Of a stretch of 64,000 nucleotides of DNA, positions 54,426 to 63,029 are shown in pieces. The DNA is from Phaeobacter gallaeciensis DSM 26640. Its GTDB lineage: Bacteria > Pseudomonadota > Alphaproteobacteria > Rhodobacterales > Rhodobacteraceae. Each line of letters begins with the position of its first letter. Positions within the stretch are counted from its first letter, which is position 1. The position numbers were made by a program, and so were the translations under genes. Below the pieces are notes generated by a model. It searched no databases, had not been told where the DNA came from, and saw only the letters and a program-made list of their open reading frames with translations. Location of the stretch: contig NC_023137.1 in the NCBI RefSeq assembly GCF_000511385.1, forward strand, positions 1,185,001 through 1,249,000, written 5' to 3'.

Positions 54426-54460
54426 ATCTTCTGGCCCTAAATATCCCCGCCGGAGGCAGA
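54426..54460. repeat. 35-base dispersed repeat, copy 2
   Basis: Same sequence as 34343-34377 with one G-to-T change. Here it ends six bases before the betB start, so its GGAGG lies where the betB ribosome site should be. Confidence 0.8.
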
Positions 54461-54465
54461 ATATT

Positions 54466-55923
54466 ATGACACACCCCGCACAACCCAAAGCCAGCCACTT
54501 TATCAACGGCGAATACGTTGAGGACACCGCCGGTACCCCGATCCCGGTGATCTACGCCGCCACAGGTGAGCAGATCGCCACCGTCTACGCGGCCACGCCC
54601 ACAATCGTCGAACAGGCGCTTTCCACCGCCAAAGCAGCCCAGAAAGAATGGGCAAAGATGACCGGCACCGAGCGGGGCCGCATCCTGCGCCGCGCCGCCG
54701 ACATCATGCGCGAACGTAACCATGAACTCTCGGTTCTGGAAACCTATGATACCGGCAAGCCGCTACAGGAAACCCTCGTGGCTGATGCCACCTCCGGCGC
54801 TGACGCGCTGGAGTACTTCGGCGGCCTGGCAGCCTCCCTGACCGGTGAGCATATCCCGCTGGGCGAGGATTGGGTCTATACCAAACGCGAGGCGCTGGGC
54901 CTGTGCGTGGGCATCGGGGCTTGGAACTACCCGACGCAGATTGCTTGCTGGAAAGGCGCGCCTGCCTTGGCCTGTGGTAACTCCATGGTATTCAAACCCT
55001 CCGAGACCACGCCGCTCTGCGCGCTGAAAGTGGCGGAAATCCTGATCGAAGCGGGCGCGCCCGCTGGCATCTATAACGTCGTTCAGGGCATGGGCGAGGT
55101 TGGCGCTTCGCTGGTTACAGACCCGCGCGTTGACAAGGTCTCGCTGACCGGCTCCGTACCCACCGGCAAGAAGGTCTATGCCGCTGCTGCCGAGGGGATG
55201 AAGCACGTCACCATGGAACTGGGCGGCAAGTCGCCGCTGATCATTTTTGACGACGCCGACATCGACAACGCCGTCGGCGGCGCCATCAACGGCAACTTTT
55301 ACTCCTCCGGTCAGGTGTGTTCGAACGGCACCCGCGTGTTTGTGCAGAAAGGCATCAAGGAAAAATTCCTCGCCCGTCTGGCCGAGCGCACCGGCAATGC
55401 CATCTTGGGCGACCCGATGGATGAGGCGACCAGCTTTGGCCCGATGGTCACAGAAAACCAGATGAATATCGTGCTGGGCTACATCGAGAAGGGCAAAGCC
55501 GAAGGCGCCCGCCTGATCTGCGGCGGCAACCGCGCCGACAAAGACGGCTTCTTCATCGAACCCACAGTGTTCGCAGACGTGACCGACGAGATGACCATTG
55601 CACGCGAAGAAATCTTTGGCCCGGTCATGTCCGTCCTCGATTTTGAGACTGAGGAAGAGGTTGTGGCCCGCGCCAACGACACCGAGTTCGGCCTCTCCGC
55701 CGGTGTGTTCACCAAGGATTTCACCCGCGCCCACCGGGTGATCGGCAACCTTGAGGCCGGTAGCTGCTTCATCAACTCCTACAATGACGCGCCGGTGGAG
55801 GCGCCGTTTGGCGGGGTGAAGGCATCCGGTGTCGGGCGCGAGAACTCGAAAGAGGCGATCAAGCACTTCAGCCAGGTGAAATCCGTCTACGTCCGCATGG
55901 GCGACGTCGAAGCGGCGTTCTGA
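54466..55923 (+). CDS. betB: betaine aldehyde dehydrogenase
   Basis: A 485-residue NAD-dependent aldehyde dehydrogenase that oxidises betaine aldehyde to glycine betaine. The catalytic glutamate is in [10 protein letters not shown] and the catalytic cysteine in [14 protein letters not shown], as in BetB. The [22 protein letters not shown] region is diagnostic. Its ribosome site is GGAGG inside the 35-base repeat. It follows betC by 70 bases. Confidence 0.94.
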   Translation: MTHPAQPKASHFINGEYVEDTAGTPIPVIYAATGEQIATVYAATPTIVEQALSTAKAAQKEWAKMTGTERGRILRRAADIMRERNHELSVLETYDTGKPLQETLVADATSGADALEYFGGLAASLTGEHIPLGEDWVYTKREALGLCVGIGAWNYPTQIACWKGAPALACGNSMVFKPSETTPLCALKVAEILIEAGAPAGIYNVVQGMGEVGASLVTDPRVDKVSLTGSVPTGKKVYAAAAEGMKHVTMELGGKSPLIIFDDADIDNAVGGAINGNFYSSGQVCSNGTRVFVQKGIKEKFLARLAERTGNAILGDPMDEATSFGPMVTENQMNIVLGYIEKGKAEGARLICGGNRADKDGFFIEPTVFADVTDEMTIAREEIFGPVMSVLDFETEEEVVARANDTEFGLSAGVFTKDFTRAHRVIGNLEAGSCFINSYNDAPVEAPFGGVKASGVGRENSKEAIKHFSQVKSVYVRMGDVEAAF

Positions 55924-55925
55924 AT

Positions 55926-55972
55926 GCCCTTTTGGGCAACGCCCACCCACCCGCCCCGTTGCCCAAAAGGGC
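55926..55972 (+). repeat. 16-base inverted repeat after betB
   Basis: Two 16-base arms (GCCCTTTTGGGCAACG and CGTTGCCCAAAAGGGC) pair perfectly over 15 bases, starting two bases after the betB stop. Each arm can itself fold (GCCC-TTTT-GGGC), so a cruciform or alternative structures are possible. No T run follows. Confidence 0.7.
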
Positions 55973-55994
55973 AAAAGGGAAGGGGTTGCTGAGC

Positions 55995-56029
55995 GGTCTG
56001 CTGAGGGCGCTTTGCGTCCTCAGCAGACC
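55995..56029 (+). repeat. second stem-loop in the betB-betA gap
   Basis: GGTCTGCTGAGGGCGC pairs with GCGTCCTCAGCAGACC (one G-U) over a TTT loop. It is the second of three structured elements in the 211-base gap. Confidence 0.7.
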
Positions 56030-56046
56030 AGAACAATGATGAGGCA

Positions 56047-56117
56047 GATTCGGGATGCCTCAAGGACAAGCCGCGCCAGGGCGCGGTGCCACAGGCATCC
56101 TTGACCCACCCCGAATC
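56047..56117 (+). repeat. third, nested stem-loop before betA
   Basis: GATTCGGG (56047) with CCCGAATC (56110), GGATGCCT (56053) with AGGCATCC (56093), and inner CCGCGC/GCGCGG (56071-56086) can form nested, partly overlapping stems. It ends 17 bases before the betA start codon. Confidence 0.6.
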
Positions 56118-56134
56118 CGCAATGGAGAGACGCA

Positions 56135-57790
56135 ATGAATACGGATTATGTGATTGTTGGTGCCGGATCAGCCGGCTGTGCCATGGCGTATCGGCTCAGT
56201 GGGGCAGGCAAAAAGGTTCTGGTGATCGAACACGGCGGTACGGACGCTGGACCGTTCATCCAGATGCCGGGCGCGCTGAGCTATCCGATGAATATGTCGA
56301 TGTATGACTGGGGGTATAAATCCCAGCCGGAGCCGCATCTGGGAGGCCGTGAGCTGGTCTGCCCACGTGGTAAGGTGATTGGCGGGTCGTCCTCGATCAA
56401 CGGCATGGTCTATGTGCGCGGCCACGCGGGCGACTATAATCACTGGGCCGACTCCGGCGCTGCGGGCTGGTCCTATGCCGACGTGCTGCCCTATTTCAAA
56501 CGTATGGAAACCTGGGATGATCGCGGCCATGGCGGCGATCCCGACTGGCGCGGCACCGACGGCCCGCTGCATGTGACCCGCGGCCCCCGCGACAACCCGC
56601 TGCACGCAGCCTTCGTCAAGGCGGGAGAGCAGGCCGGCTATCCGGTGACCAAGGATTACAACGGCGAGCAGCAAGAGGGCTTTGGCCCGATGGAAATGAC
56701 GGTCCACAAGGGCCAGCGCTGGTCCGCCGCCAACGCCTATCTGAAACCCGCCCTGAAGCGTGACAACTGCGAGATGATCCGCGCTCTGGCGCGCAAGGTG
56801 GTCATTGAGGACGGGCGCGCTGTTGGGGTCGAGGTTGAGCGTGGGGGCAAGATCGAGGTGATCCGGGCAAACGCCGAGGTCATTCTTGCGGCATCTTCGC
56901 TGAACTCGCCCAAACTGCTGATGCTATCGGGCATTGGTCCGGCAAAACATCTGGCGGAACATGGCATTGAGGTGGTCGCAGACCGCCCCGGCGTGGGCCA
57001 GAACCTTCAGGACCATCTGGAATTCTATTTCCAGTTTGCCTCCAAACAGCCCATTACGCTGTTCAAATACTGGAACCTCTTCGGCAAAGCGTTGGTCGGC
57101 GCGCAGTGGCTCTTCACCAAAACCGGTCTTGGGGCGTCGAACCAGTTCGAAAGCGCGGCCTTCATCCGCTCTGACAAAGGCGTGGACTACCCGGATATCC
57201 AATACCACTTCCTGCCGATTGCCGTGCGCTACGACGGGCAGGCCGCAGCTGAGGGCCACGGGTTCCAGGCCCATGTCGGCCCGATGCGGTCGGATTCGCG
57301 CGGGGAGGTCACGCTGGCATCCAGCGACCCCAAGGACGCGCCGAAGATCCTGTTCAACTACATGTCGAAGGAGAAGGACTGGGAGGACTTCCGCAAGTGC
57401 ATTCGCCTGACCCGCGAAGTCTTTGCGCAGGATGCGATGAAACCCTTCGTCAAACATGAGATCCAGCCCGGCAACGCGCTGCAATCGGATGAAGAGCTGA
57501 ACGGCTTCATCAGAGAGCACGTTGAGAGCGCGTATCACCCCTGTGGCACCTGCAAGATGGGCGCGGTGGAAGATCCGATGGCGGTGGTTGATCCGGAATG
57601 CCGTGTCATCGGCGTTGAGGGGCTGCGCGTTGCGGACAGCTCGATCTTCCCGCGGATCACCAATGGCAACCTCAATGGCCCCTCGATCATGACCGGCGAG
57701 AAGGCCTCTGATCATATTCTGGGGCGTCGCCTGCCGTCGTCCAATGCGGAACCGTGGTTCAACCCGAATTGGGAAGGCTCACAGCGCTGA
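56135..57790 (+). CDS. betA: choline dehydrogenase
   Basis: A 551-residue GMC flavoprotein that oxidises choline to betaine aldehyde. It begins [22 protein letters not shown] (FAD loop), has [26 protein letters not shown] (GMC signature 1), [16 protein letters not shown] (signature 2) and the catalytic histidine in [27 protein letters not shown] lies before the ATG. A terminator follows at 57843. Confidence 0.95.
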   Translation: MNTDYVIVGAGSAGCAMAYRLSGAGKKVLVIEHGGTDAGPFIQMPGALSYPMNMSMYDWGYKSQPEPHLGGRELVCPRGKVIGGSSSINGMVYVRGHAGDYNHWADSGAAGWSYADVLPYFKRMETWDDRGHGGDPDWRGTDGPLHVTRGPRDNPLHAAFVKAGEQAGYPVTKDYNGEQQEGFGPMEMTVHKGQRWSAANAYLKPALKRDNCEMIRALARKVVIEDGRAVGVEVERGGKIEVIRANAEVILAASSLNSPKLLMLSGIGPAKHLAEHGIEVVADRPGVGQNLQDHLEFYFQFASKQPITLFKYWNLFGKALVGAQWLFTKTGLGASNQFESAAFIRSDKGVDYPDIQYHFLPIAVRYDGQAAAEGHGFQAHVGPMRSDSRGEVTLASSDPKDAPKILFNYMSKEKDWEDFRKCIRLTREVFAQDAMKPFVKHEIQPGNALQSDEELNGFIREHVESAYHPCGTCKMGAVEDPMAVVDPECRVIGVEGLRVADSSIFPRITNGNLNGPSIMTGEKASDHILGRRLPSSNAEPWFNPNWEGSQR

Positions 57791-57842
57791 CCCCTATGTC
57801 GCGATCCCGGTATTGCGATCGCCGTTACTCACGATCCCTGAA

Positions 57843-57878
57843 ACGCCCGCTGCACAATGTTGCGCGGGCGTCTTTTTT
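57843..57878 (+). terminator. terminator of the bet operon
   Basis: ACGCCCGC pairs with GCGGGCGT over 13 bases and is followed by CTTTTTT. It lies 53 bases after betA. Confidence 0.82.
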
Positions 57879-57970
57879 ATGCGCTGTCGCCGCGGGTTTG
57901 ATCCGCGTCAAGGTGGCTGGCAGGCCGTCGCCTTAAGCTCTGGCTGACGCTGAGAAAAAGGAGCGAACAG

Positions 57971-58210
57971 ATGTCCAATACCCCGCATGAGCTGGCCGAA
58001 GAATTTCCCGATAAAACCGCGCAGATCAGCCAGCTGAAACAATCTGACGCGCATTTTGCCAAACTTTCGGACGAGTATCACGCGGTGAACCGCGCGGTAC
58101 ATCGTGCGGAAACCAATGTGGAACCGGTCAGTGCCGAGGCCGAAACCAGCCTGCGCAAACAACGCGCCGCACTGAAGGATGAAATTTGGGGCATTCTGTC
58201 CAAGGCTTGA
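57971..58210 (+). CDS. YdcH-family (DUF465) small protein
   Basis: A 79-residue, highly charged helical protein. HFAKLSDEYHAVNRAVHRAE and LRKQRAALKDEIWGIL are the DUF465/YdcH core. AAAAAGGAGCGAACAG precedes the ATG. The function is unknown. A terminator follows at 58234. Confidence 0.88.
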   Translation: MSNTPHELAEEFPDKTAQISQLKQSDAHFAKLSDEYHAVNRAVHRAETNVEPVSAEAETSLRKQRAALKDEIWGILSKA

Positions 58211-58233
58211 CCCCTGCCAAAAGTACAGCATGG

Positions 58234-58256
58234 AAGGGCGCCTCGGGCGCCCTTTT
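58234..58256 (+). terminator. terminator after the YdcH-family gene
   Basis: AAGGGCG pairs with CGCCCTT around a GC-rich loop and is followed by TTTTG, 24 bases after the stop. Confidence 0.75.
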
Positions 58257-58532
58257 GTCTTGGAGGCCGCAATTCCGACGGTTTAACAAAGGGCCTTATT
58301 GGTGATGAAACCTGCAGGAAACCGACCCAGCACGCCACGGCGGTACGGGTTGTAGAAACAATACGATAAGTGGTGGGGATTGTTTCCGCTTCACCGCGAA
58401 GATTAACCAAATTTCATCAAATTTGAGGCAAAATAGGGCAATCTCCCATGCTTTCGTATAGTTTGGATGCAGCAAACGAATGGGCTTCGGCGCGGATCAT
58501 TGCCGAAGCGGTCAGAGTTGAGGAGACGCCAG

Positions 58533-58721
58533 ATGGAACAGAGCTGCCAGACTGCTTTCGCTGAGGAAATGGGTGGAGCCGCCGGGGCTGACAGTGATGC
58601 CGAAATTCTGGCGGCTGTGCGCCGGGTCCTGACCGCCGAGGATATCAGCCATCCGGATGTTGTTGAGCCTCCCCGGAAAACTTCCTTCGTGTCCTCACTT
58701 TTGACTCGGTTGCGCGGCTGA
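58533..58721 (+). CDS. 62-aa hypothetical protein
   Basis: Begins MEQSCQTAFAEEMGG; acidic first half (SDAEILAAVRRVLTAEDI) and a basic amphipathic end (KTSFVSSLLTRLRG). GAGGAGACGCCAG before the ATG is a strong ribosome site, which supports it as a real gene. No family is recognised. It converges with the ScfR gene, 102 bases away, across a run of inverted repeats. Confidence 0.55.
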   Translation: MEQSCQTAFAEEMGGAAGADSDAEILAAVRRVLTAEDISHPDVVEPPRKTSFVSSLLTRLRG

Positions 58722-58760
58722 TCTTCCGCTTGGGGCGCAGAGAGCTGCGCCACTCAGGGA

Positions 58761-58819
58761 CTAAGGATTTTGTGAGATCCTTAGCAATTTCCTTGCCAAG
58801 AAAATTGCGTAATACGCAA
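58761..58819. repeat. three adjacent inverted repeats in a convergent gap
   Basis: CTAAGGAT/ATCCTTAG (58761-58784), GCAATTT/AAATTGC (58784-58808) and TTGCGT/ACGCAA (58805-58819) follow each other and overlap slightly between the 62-aa gene and the ScfR stop. They may act as terminators for both directions. Confidence 0.5.
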
Positions 58820-58823
58820 TGGG

Positions 58824-60212
58824 TCAGCTCACTTCATAGGGCAGCACGCCGCGCTGATGGGTGTCGATGCTCAGCCGCCGTTCCAGCGGTGGCACTGAAC
58901 GTTGATGACAGTCGCGCCGCTCGCAAATGCGACAGGAAATGCCAATCGGCTCATAGGCGCTGTCCTGACTCACATCCAGCGTATCCGCATAGACCAGCGC
59001 ATCGGCATGGCGCACCTCACATCCCAGCGCGATGGCATAGCGGCGCACCGGTGAGCCAAAGGAACCGCCGGGTTTTGAGACATCCCGCGCCAGCGAGATA
59101 TAGCGCACCCCGTCTGGTGTCTCCGCCAGCTGCCGCAGGAACCGCCCCGGCGTTTCAAACGCGCGGTGCACATTCCACAAGGGGCAGGCGCCGCCGAAAC
59201 GGGCGAACTGCAATCTGGTGGCCGAGTGGCGCTTGGTGATCGTGCCCGCCTGATCCACCCGCACAAAGAAAAACGGCACCCCCTTGGCACCGGGTCGCTG
59301 TAATGTCGACAGTCGATGGGCTACCTGCTCGATTGAGGCGCCAAAGCGTGTGGAGAGCAGTTCCAGATCGTGGCGGCATTCGATCGCGGCGTTCAAAAAC
59401 TGCCGATAGGGCATCATCGCCGCCCCGGCAAAGTAGTTGGCCAGCCCTATCTTGGCGATCGACCGTGCCGCGTCGCTGTGAAATTTTGCAAAATCCAGTG
59501 TCGCCTCCAAGAGGTCATTCTGATGCAGCAGGGCCACCTGCAACAGCAGCTGAAACAGCTGGGTCTGCGGCGAGGCCCGGTTGGACAGTCGCAGCACCTT
59601 TCCCGCCGGGTCAAATTTGCGCAGCCCGTCGATATCGCCGAACACCACGCTGATCCCGGCCTGATCCAGCGCCGCAATTGCCGCGCTGCGCGCATCCAGC
59701 CGCCCGCAGAAATTCTCTGCTGCGCGGTCCACCGCATCAATATAGTTGTCACAATAATGGAAAAAGTCGCGCACCTCTTCCCAGGGTGAGGCCTGAATGC
59801 GCGCATCCTCCCGCCCCAGGGCCTCATCCAGCGATGCCAGCCGCTCATGGGTCTGTCGATAGGCGCGGTGCAGGGTTAGCAGCGCGCGCGCCAAAGCAGG
59901 TGCGTTGGAAGCCGTCAGCCGAAGATCCGCCATTGGGGGCGTATCATCGGCAAAGACAGGGTCTGCCATCACTTCGCGCATATCACTGACCAGGCGTTCA
60001 CTGTCGCCCGCAGACAGCTCTGTCACGTCCAGACCGAACTCCTGCGCCAGCGCCAGCACCACAGTTGTCGACACCGGCCGGTTGTTGTTTTCCATCTGGT
60101 TGAGATAGGGCAGGGATACGCCCAGTTTGGCGGCGAACTCTTTTTGGGTCAGCGACAGGCGCAGCCGCATTTCCCGCAGCTTGGCCCCTGCATAGAGTTT
60201 CTGTTGCGCCAT
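58824..60212 (-). CDS. short-chain fatty acyl regulator (ScfR/PccR type)
   Basis: A 462-residue regulator. Residues about 8-65 are an XRE helix-turn-helix (LREMRLRLSLTQKEFAAKLGVSLPYLNQMENNNRPVS); the middle is an ImmA/IrrE-like region and the C-terminal half is the ScfR/DUF2083 domain, ending in a cysteine-rich ISCRICERRDCHQRS. In Rhodobacter sphaeroides a family member, PccR, senses propionyl-CoA and controls pcc genes through TTTGCAAA-type palindromes (recalled from literature). TTTGCAAA lies 11 bases before this gene's start and again upstream of pccB, which supports a PccR role. The start MAQQKLY at 60212 was chosen over 60245. Confidence 0.88.
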   Translation of the reverse strand: MAQQKLYAGAKLREMRLRLSLTQKEFAAKLGVSLPYLNQMENNNRPVSTTVVLALAQEFGLDVTELSAGDSERLVSDMREVMADPVFADDTPPMADLRLTASNAPALARALLTLHRAYRQTHERLASLDEALGREDARIQASPWEEVRDFFHYCDNYIDAVDRAAENFCGRLDARSAAIAALDQAGISVVFGDIDGLRKFDPAGKVLRLSNRASPQTQLFQLLLQVALLHQNDLLEATLDFAKFHSDAARSIAKIGLANYFAGAAMMPYRQFLNAAIECRHDLELLSTRFGASIEQVAHRLSTLQRPGAKGVPFFFVRVDQAGTITKRHSATRLQFARFGGACPLWNVHRAFETPGRFLRQLAETPDGVRYISLARDVSKPGGSFGSPVRRYAIALGCEVRHADALVYADTLDVSQDSAYEPIGISCRICERRDCHQRSVPPLERRLSIDTHQRGVLPYEVS

Positions 60213-60222
60213 GAGAGCTACC

Positions 60223-60260
60223 TTTGCAAACTTAGGGTGTCGCAATTGTAGAATTGCAAA
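60223..60260. promoter_or_regulatory. paired ScfR-type boxes upstream of the ScfR gene
   Basis: TTTGCAAA (60223-60230) and ATTGCAAA (60253-60260) have centres 30 bases apart just upstream of the ScfR start codon, suggesting autoregulation. Confidence 0.6.
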
Positions 60261-60323
60261 TCAATTGGCGCAATAGGGGCTGGTGGTGGGGAATTGCGCA
60301 CACCGGGTGCGGCCTCGCTCCCT

Positions 60324-61535
60324 TCAGATACCCAGTGATTTCTCACGTCGAATGACCACACGGATGGAGACGAGCCCCAGAACTGCAGTGGCCAGCATGA
60401 TCGACAACAGTGGCACCGGTGTTGATCCCGGCACCAGCAGATAACCGGCATAGGCGCTGAGTCCTGCACCCACGCCGATCATGATCGCCCCGGCCAGCCC
60501 TGAAGCTGTGCCTGCCAAATGCGGTCGAACGGAGATCGCCCCGGCGGTTGCATTAGGGATGGCCATACCATTGCCAAGTCCAACAAAAGTCATGAAACCG
60601 AAAAAGGAATAGACGGTACCCGCGCCCATGAGCGCCAGTATCATCGACAGGGCCACACCTACCCCGTTGATCAGGCAGCCCCAGAGCACCATCCGGTTCA
60701 GCCCGATGCGTGTTGAATACCGGCCGGACAGGAAGTTACCGATAAAATAGCCAACTGCGGGAGAGGCGAAATAGACCCCAAGCTGCGCTGCTGACAGGCC
60801 GTAGACTTGGGTCCCCACAAAAGGTGCGCCGCCGAGATAGGCGAAAAACGCTCCCGACGATAGTCCAGAGGCCAGCGAATACCCCCAGAAGCGCGGGGAC
60901 CGCAACAGCTCAGGGTATTCGCGAAACTGGGCCATCAGTGTCTTGCCGCTCTTGCGGGCGGTCTCGCCCAAGTCGAAATACGTCATGGCAAATGTGCCTG
61001 CGCCCAGCACCATGAGCAGCCAGAAATTGGCCTTCCAGCCCAGTGTTTCCTCCAGTGCGCCACCAATCACCGGTCCAATCATAGGCACCACGGCCATGCC
61101 CATGGTGACATAGCCGATCATGCTGGCGGCCTGATCATTGTCATAGATATCGCGCACGGCGGCGCGGCTCAGCACCATGGCCGAGGCAACGACGGCCTGG
61201 CACATCCGAAACAAGAGGAAAACCTCGGCGGAGGGCGCGTAAAGACAGCCCAGCGTCGCCAGAAGAAACAGCGCCACCCCCCAGAGGATCACCGGGCGCC
61301 GTCCCAGTTTGTCGGAGATCGGTCCGACAAAGATCTGCACCACCGCGCTCACCGCAAGGTAAAGCGCGACCGACAACTGCATAAGGCTGTAGTCGGCATT
61401 GAAATACCGCGCCATCCCGGGAAGGGAGGGCAGAAAGATATTCATCGCCAGCGCCGACAGTCCTGATAAAAGGATCAGCGTGCCGATATTCGGGTTGGAC
61501 CGGCGGTCCAGAAATCGCCGCGGAATGGTTCGCAT
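60324..61535 (-). CDS. Bcr/CflA-type MFS drug exporter
   Basis: A 403-residue inner-membrane carrier with twelve helices. LSGLSALAMNIFLPSLPGMARYFN, SDKLGRRPVILWGVALFLLATLGC (MFS loop motif) and CQAVVASAMVLSRAAVRDIYDNDQAASMIGYVTMGMAVVPMIGPVIGG are the Bcr/CflA marks. It exports small toxic molecules with H+ antiport. It is 47 bases downstream of the metalloprotease on the same strand. Confidence 0.9.
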   Translation of the reverse strand: MRTIPRRFLDRRSNPNIGTLILLSGLSALAMNIFLPSLPGMARYFNADYSLMQLSVALYLAVSAVVQIFVGPISDKLGRRPVILWGVALFLLATLGCLYAPSAEVFLLFRMCQAVVASAMVLSRAAVRDIYDNDQAASMIGYVTMGMAVVPMIGPVIGGALEETLGWKANFWLLMVLGAGTFAMTYFDLGETARKSGKTLMAQFREYPELLRSPRFWGYSLASGLSSGAFFAYLGGAPFVGTQVYGLSAAQLGVYFASPAVGYFIGNFLSGRYSTRIGLNRMVLWGCLINGVGVALSMILALMGAGTVYSFFGFMTFVGLGNGMAIPNATAGAISVRPHLAGTASGLAGAIMIGVGAGLSAYAGYLLVPGSTPVPLLSIMLATAVLGLVSIRVVIRREKSLGI

Positions 61536-61582
61536 GTGAACGAATTAGGTCACACCGCGGCGATTGTCCATGTTTGGCGACC

Positions 61583-62812
61583 TCAGACCAGCAGATCGTC
61601 GCTGATTTGTTCCAACGTCATATTGCGCAGGGTGATGCTGTGATTGCCCTCCAGATCGAAGTAGAGATCGTCACCCACCTCGCTGGCGCGGGCCAGCACA
61701 TCCGCTTTGCTGCCGTGGCCAACGATGCGCAGCGTGTCGATGTCATCCTGAAAATCGCGAATGGTGTCATTGCCCCCTTTGCGGGCAAAGATGAACAGAT
61801 CAGCACCGCTGTTGCCCACCAAACGGTCATTACCGCCAGCGCCGTTCAGCCTGTCATTGCCGCCGCCGCCGACCAGCAGATCCACACCGCTGTTGCCGTT
61901 CAGCGCATCATTGCCGCCATCACCGCGCAAGGTGTCGCGCCCGCCGCCGCCCACCAGCCGGTTATTTGCATCATTGCCGGTGATGCGATCACGCCCACGC
62001 CCGCCGGTTGCGTTTTCAATGGTGACGCCATGGGCAATGGTCACATCGCTTTCGGCATCGAAACTGGAGAAATGCATCTCGCGCAGATCCAGCGCGACCG
62101 CATTGGTCCGGTCGCTTGCATTGAATGTATCCCGGCCACCGGTGTCCCAAACCACATCTACCGTATCCGTACGCGACCCGCGATACGTGGTATTGCCAGT
62201 GTTGAAATCCGCAGCGCCCCAGATGTCCTGCAGCGCCAGCACGTCAAACAGCATCATTGCGTCGCTGTCCTCCCCGTTTACCGGGTTCTCCCGGTAGGAC
62301 ATCACAGAGTATAGGTTGCTGTCATACTGTTCAGGCAGGTTTGCGTCATGGGTGTGCTGCAGGCCAAGAGCATGTCCCAGCTCATGCAGGATCAAGCTTT
62401 CGCGATTGTCCTGTGACATATCCAGCGTATTGTCGAACACGGCAAAGCCATCCCAACTGGTGATATCATTGCCGCGGTAGCTCATGCTGTAGCCGCCGAC
62501 GCCAACAGTGCTGCCCGGGATGGTTACGGAGCCAAGGTTCATATCCGGGTCACTGGAGCCTTGGACCTCGACAAAATCGACGTTGAGAAAGGTCTCGATA
62601 TGGGCGAACGCATCGGCAAAGGCGGCTTTTTCGGCGGCGCTGAAGCTTTGCCAGCCGGAGTAACTCGAGCCAGTGGGCAGGTCGCCCGGCGCGGAGTTGC
62701 CCGCGAACTGATAGGTGATGGTGAGGCGTGGGGCGTCATCGCCGTTCATCGGGTTGCGGGTGTAGAACCCGTCGAACTGCATGGCCTGGATGATCTGGGA
62801 AGGTTGTAACAT
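61583..62812 (-). CDS. RTX metalloprotease (serralysin/matrixin type)
   Basis: A secreted zinc protease of about 409 residues. The zinc helix HELGHALGLQH lies at about 143-153 and the Met-turn is SVMSYRE at about 169. The C-terminal third holds RTX calcium nonapeptides (GGGGRDTLRGDGGNDALNG and similar), so export by a type I system is expected; no N-terminal signal is seen. No type I exporter is adjacent. The start MLQPSQII at 62812 is chosen; a longer frame reaches 62965 and beyond but would run through the TTTGCAAA operator region and then pccB. Confidence 0.85.
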   Translation of the reverse strand: MLQPSQIIQAMQFDGFYTRNPMNGDDAPRLTITYQFAGNSAPGDLPTGSSYSGWQSFSAAEKAAFADAFAHIETFLNVDFVEVQGSSDPDMNLGSVTIPGSTVGVGGYSMSYRGNDITSWDGFAVFDNTLDMSQDNRESLILHELGHALGLQHTHDANLPEQYDSNLYSVMSYRENPVNGEDSDAMMLFDVLALQDIWGAADFNTGNTTYRGSRTDTVDVVWDTGGRDTFNASDRTNAVALDLREMHFSSFDAESDVTIAHGVTIENATGGRGRDRITGNDANNRLVGGGGRDTLRGDGGNDALNGNSGVDLLVGGGGNDRLNGAGGNDRLVGNSGADLFIFARKGGNDTIRDFQDDIDTLRIVGHGSKADVLARASEVGDDLYFDLEGNHSITLRNMTLEQISDDLLV

Positions 62813-62917
62813 GGGGGGTGTTCCGTTTCCGTTAGTCGACCCCGGTGATACGAGCACACCCGTCAGCACATCAAGAATACCGGCCGCTTCGACGGTTTCT
62901 GCGCGGTTCTGCGCTGA

Positions 62918-62957
62918 TTTGCAAATTAGCGTATCGGTTACGCAAATGCTTTGCAAA
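62918..62957. promoter_or_regulatory. paired ScfR-type boxes between protease and pccB
   Basis: TTTGCAAA occurs at 62918-62925 and again at 62950-62957, centres 32 bases apart, with further GCAAA/TTTGC half sites next to the second. They lie about 70-110 bases upstream of the pccB start codon. Confidence 0.65.
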
Positions 62958-63029
62958 TTTGCCATTATTGACTTTGGCTTGGCGTGTTCAGCGTCTATGG
63001 TCGCCTGAAATTCAACAGGGGGCATGGCC

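Noticed and set aside
54763..55974. 403-codon open frame on the minus strand
   Set aside because: Antisense to betB, with no family signal and His/Gly/Val-rich shadow composition.
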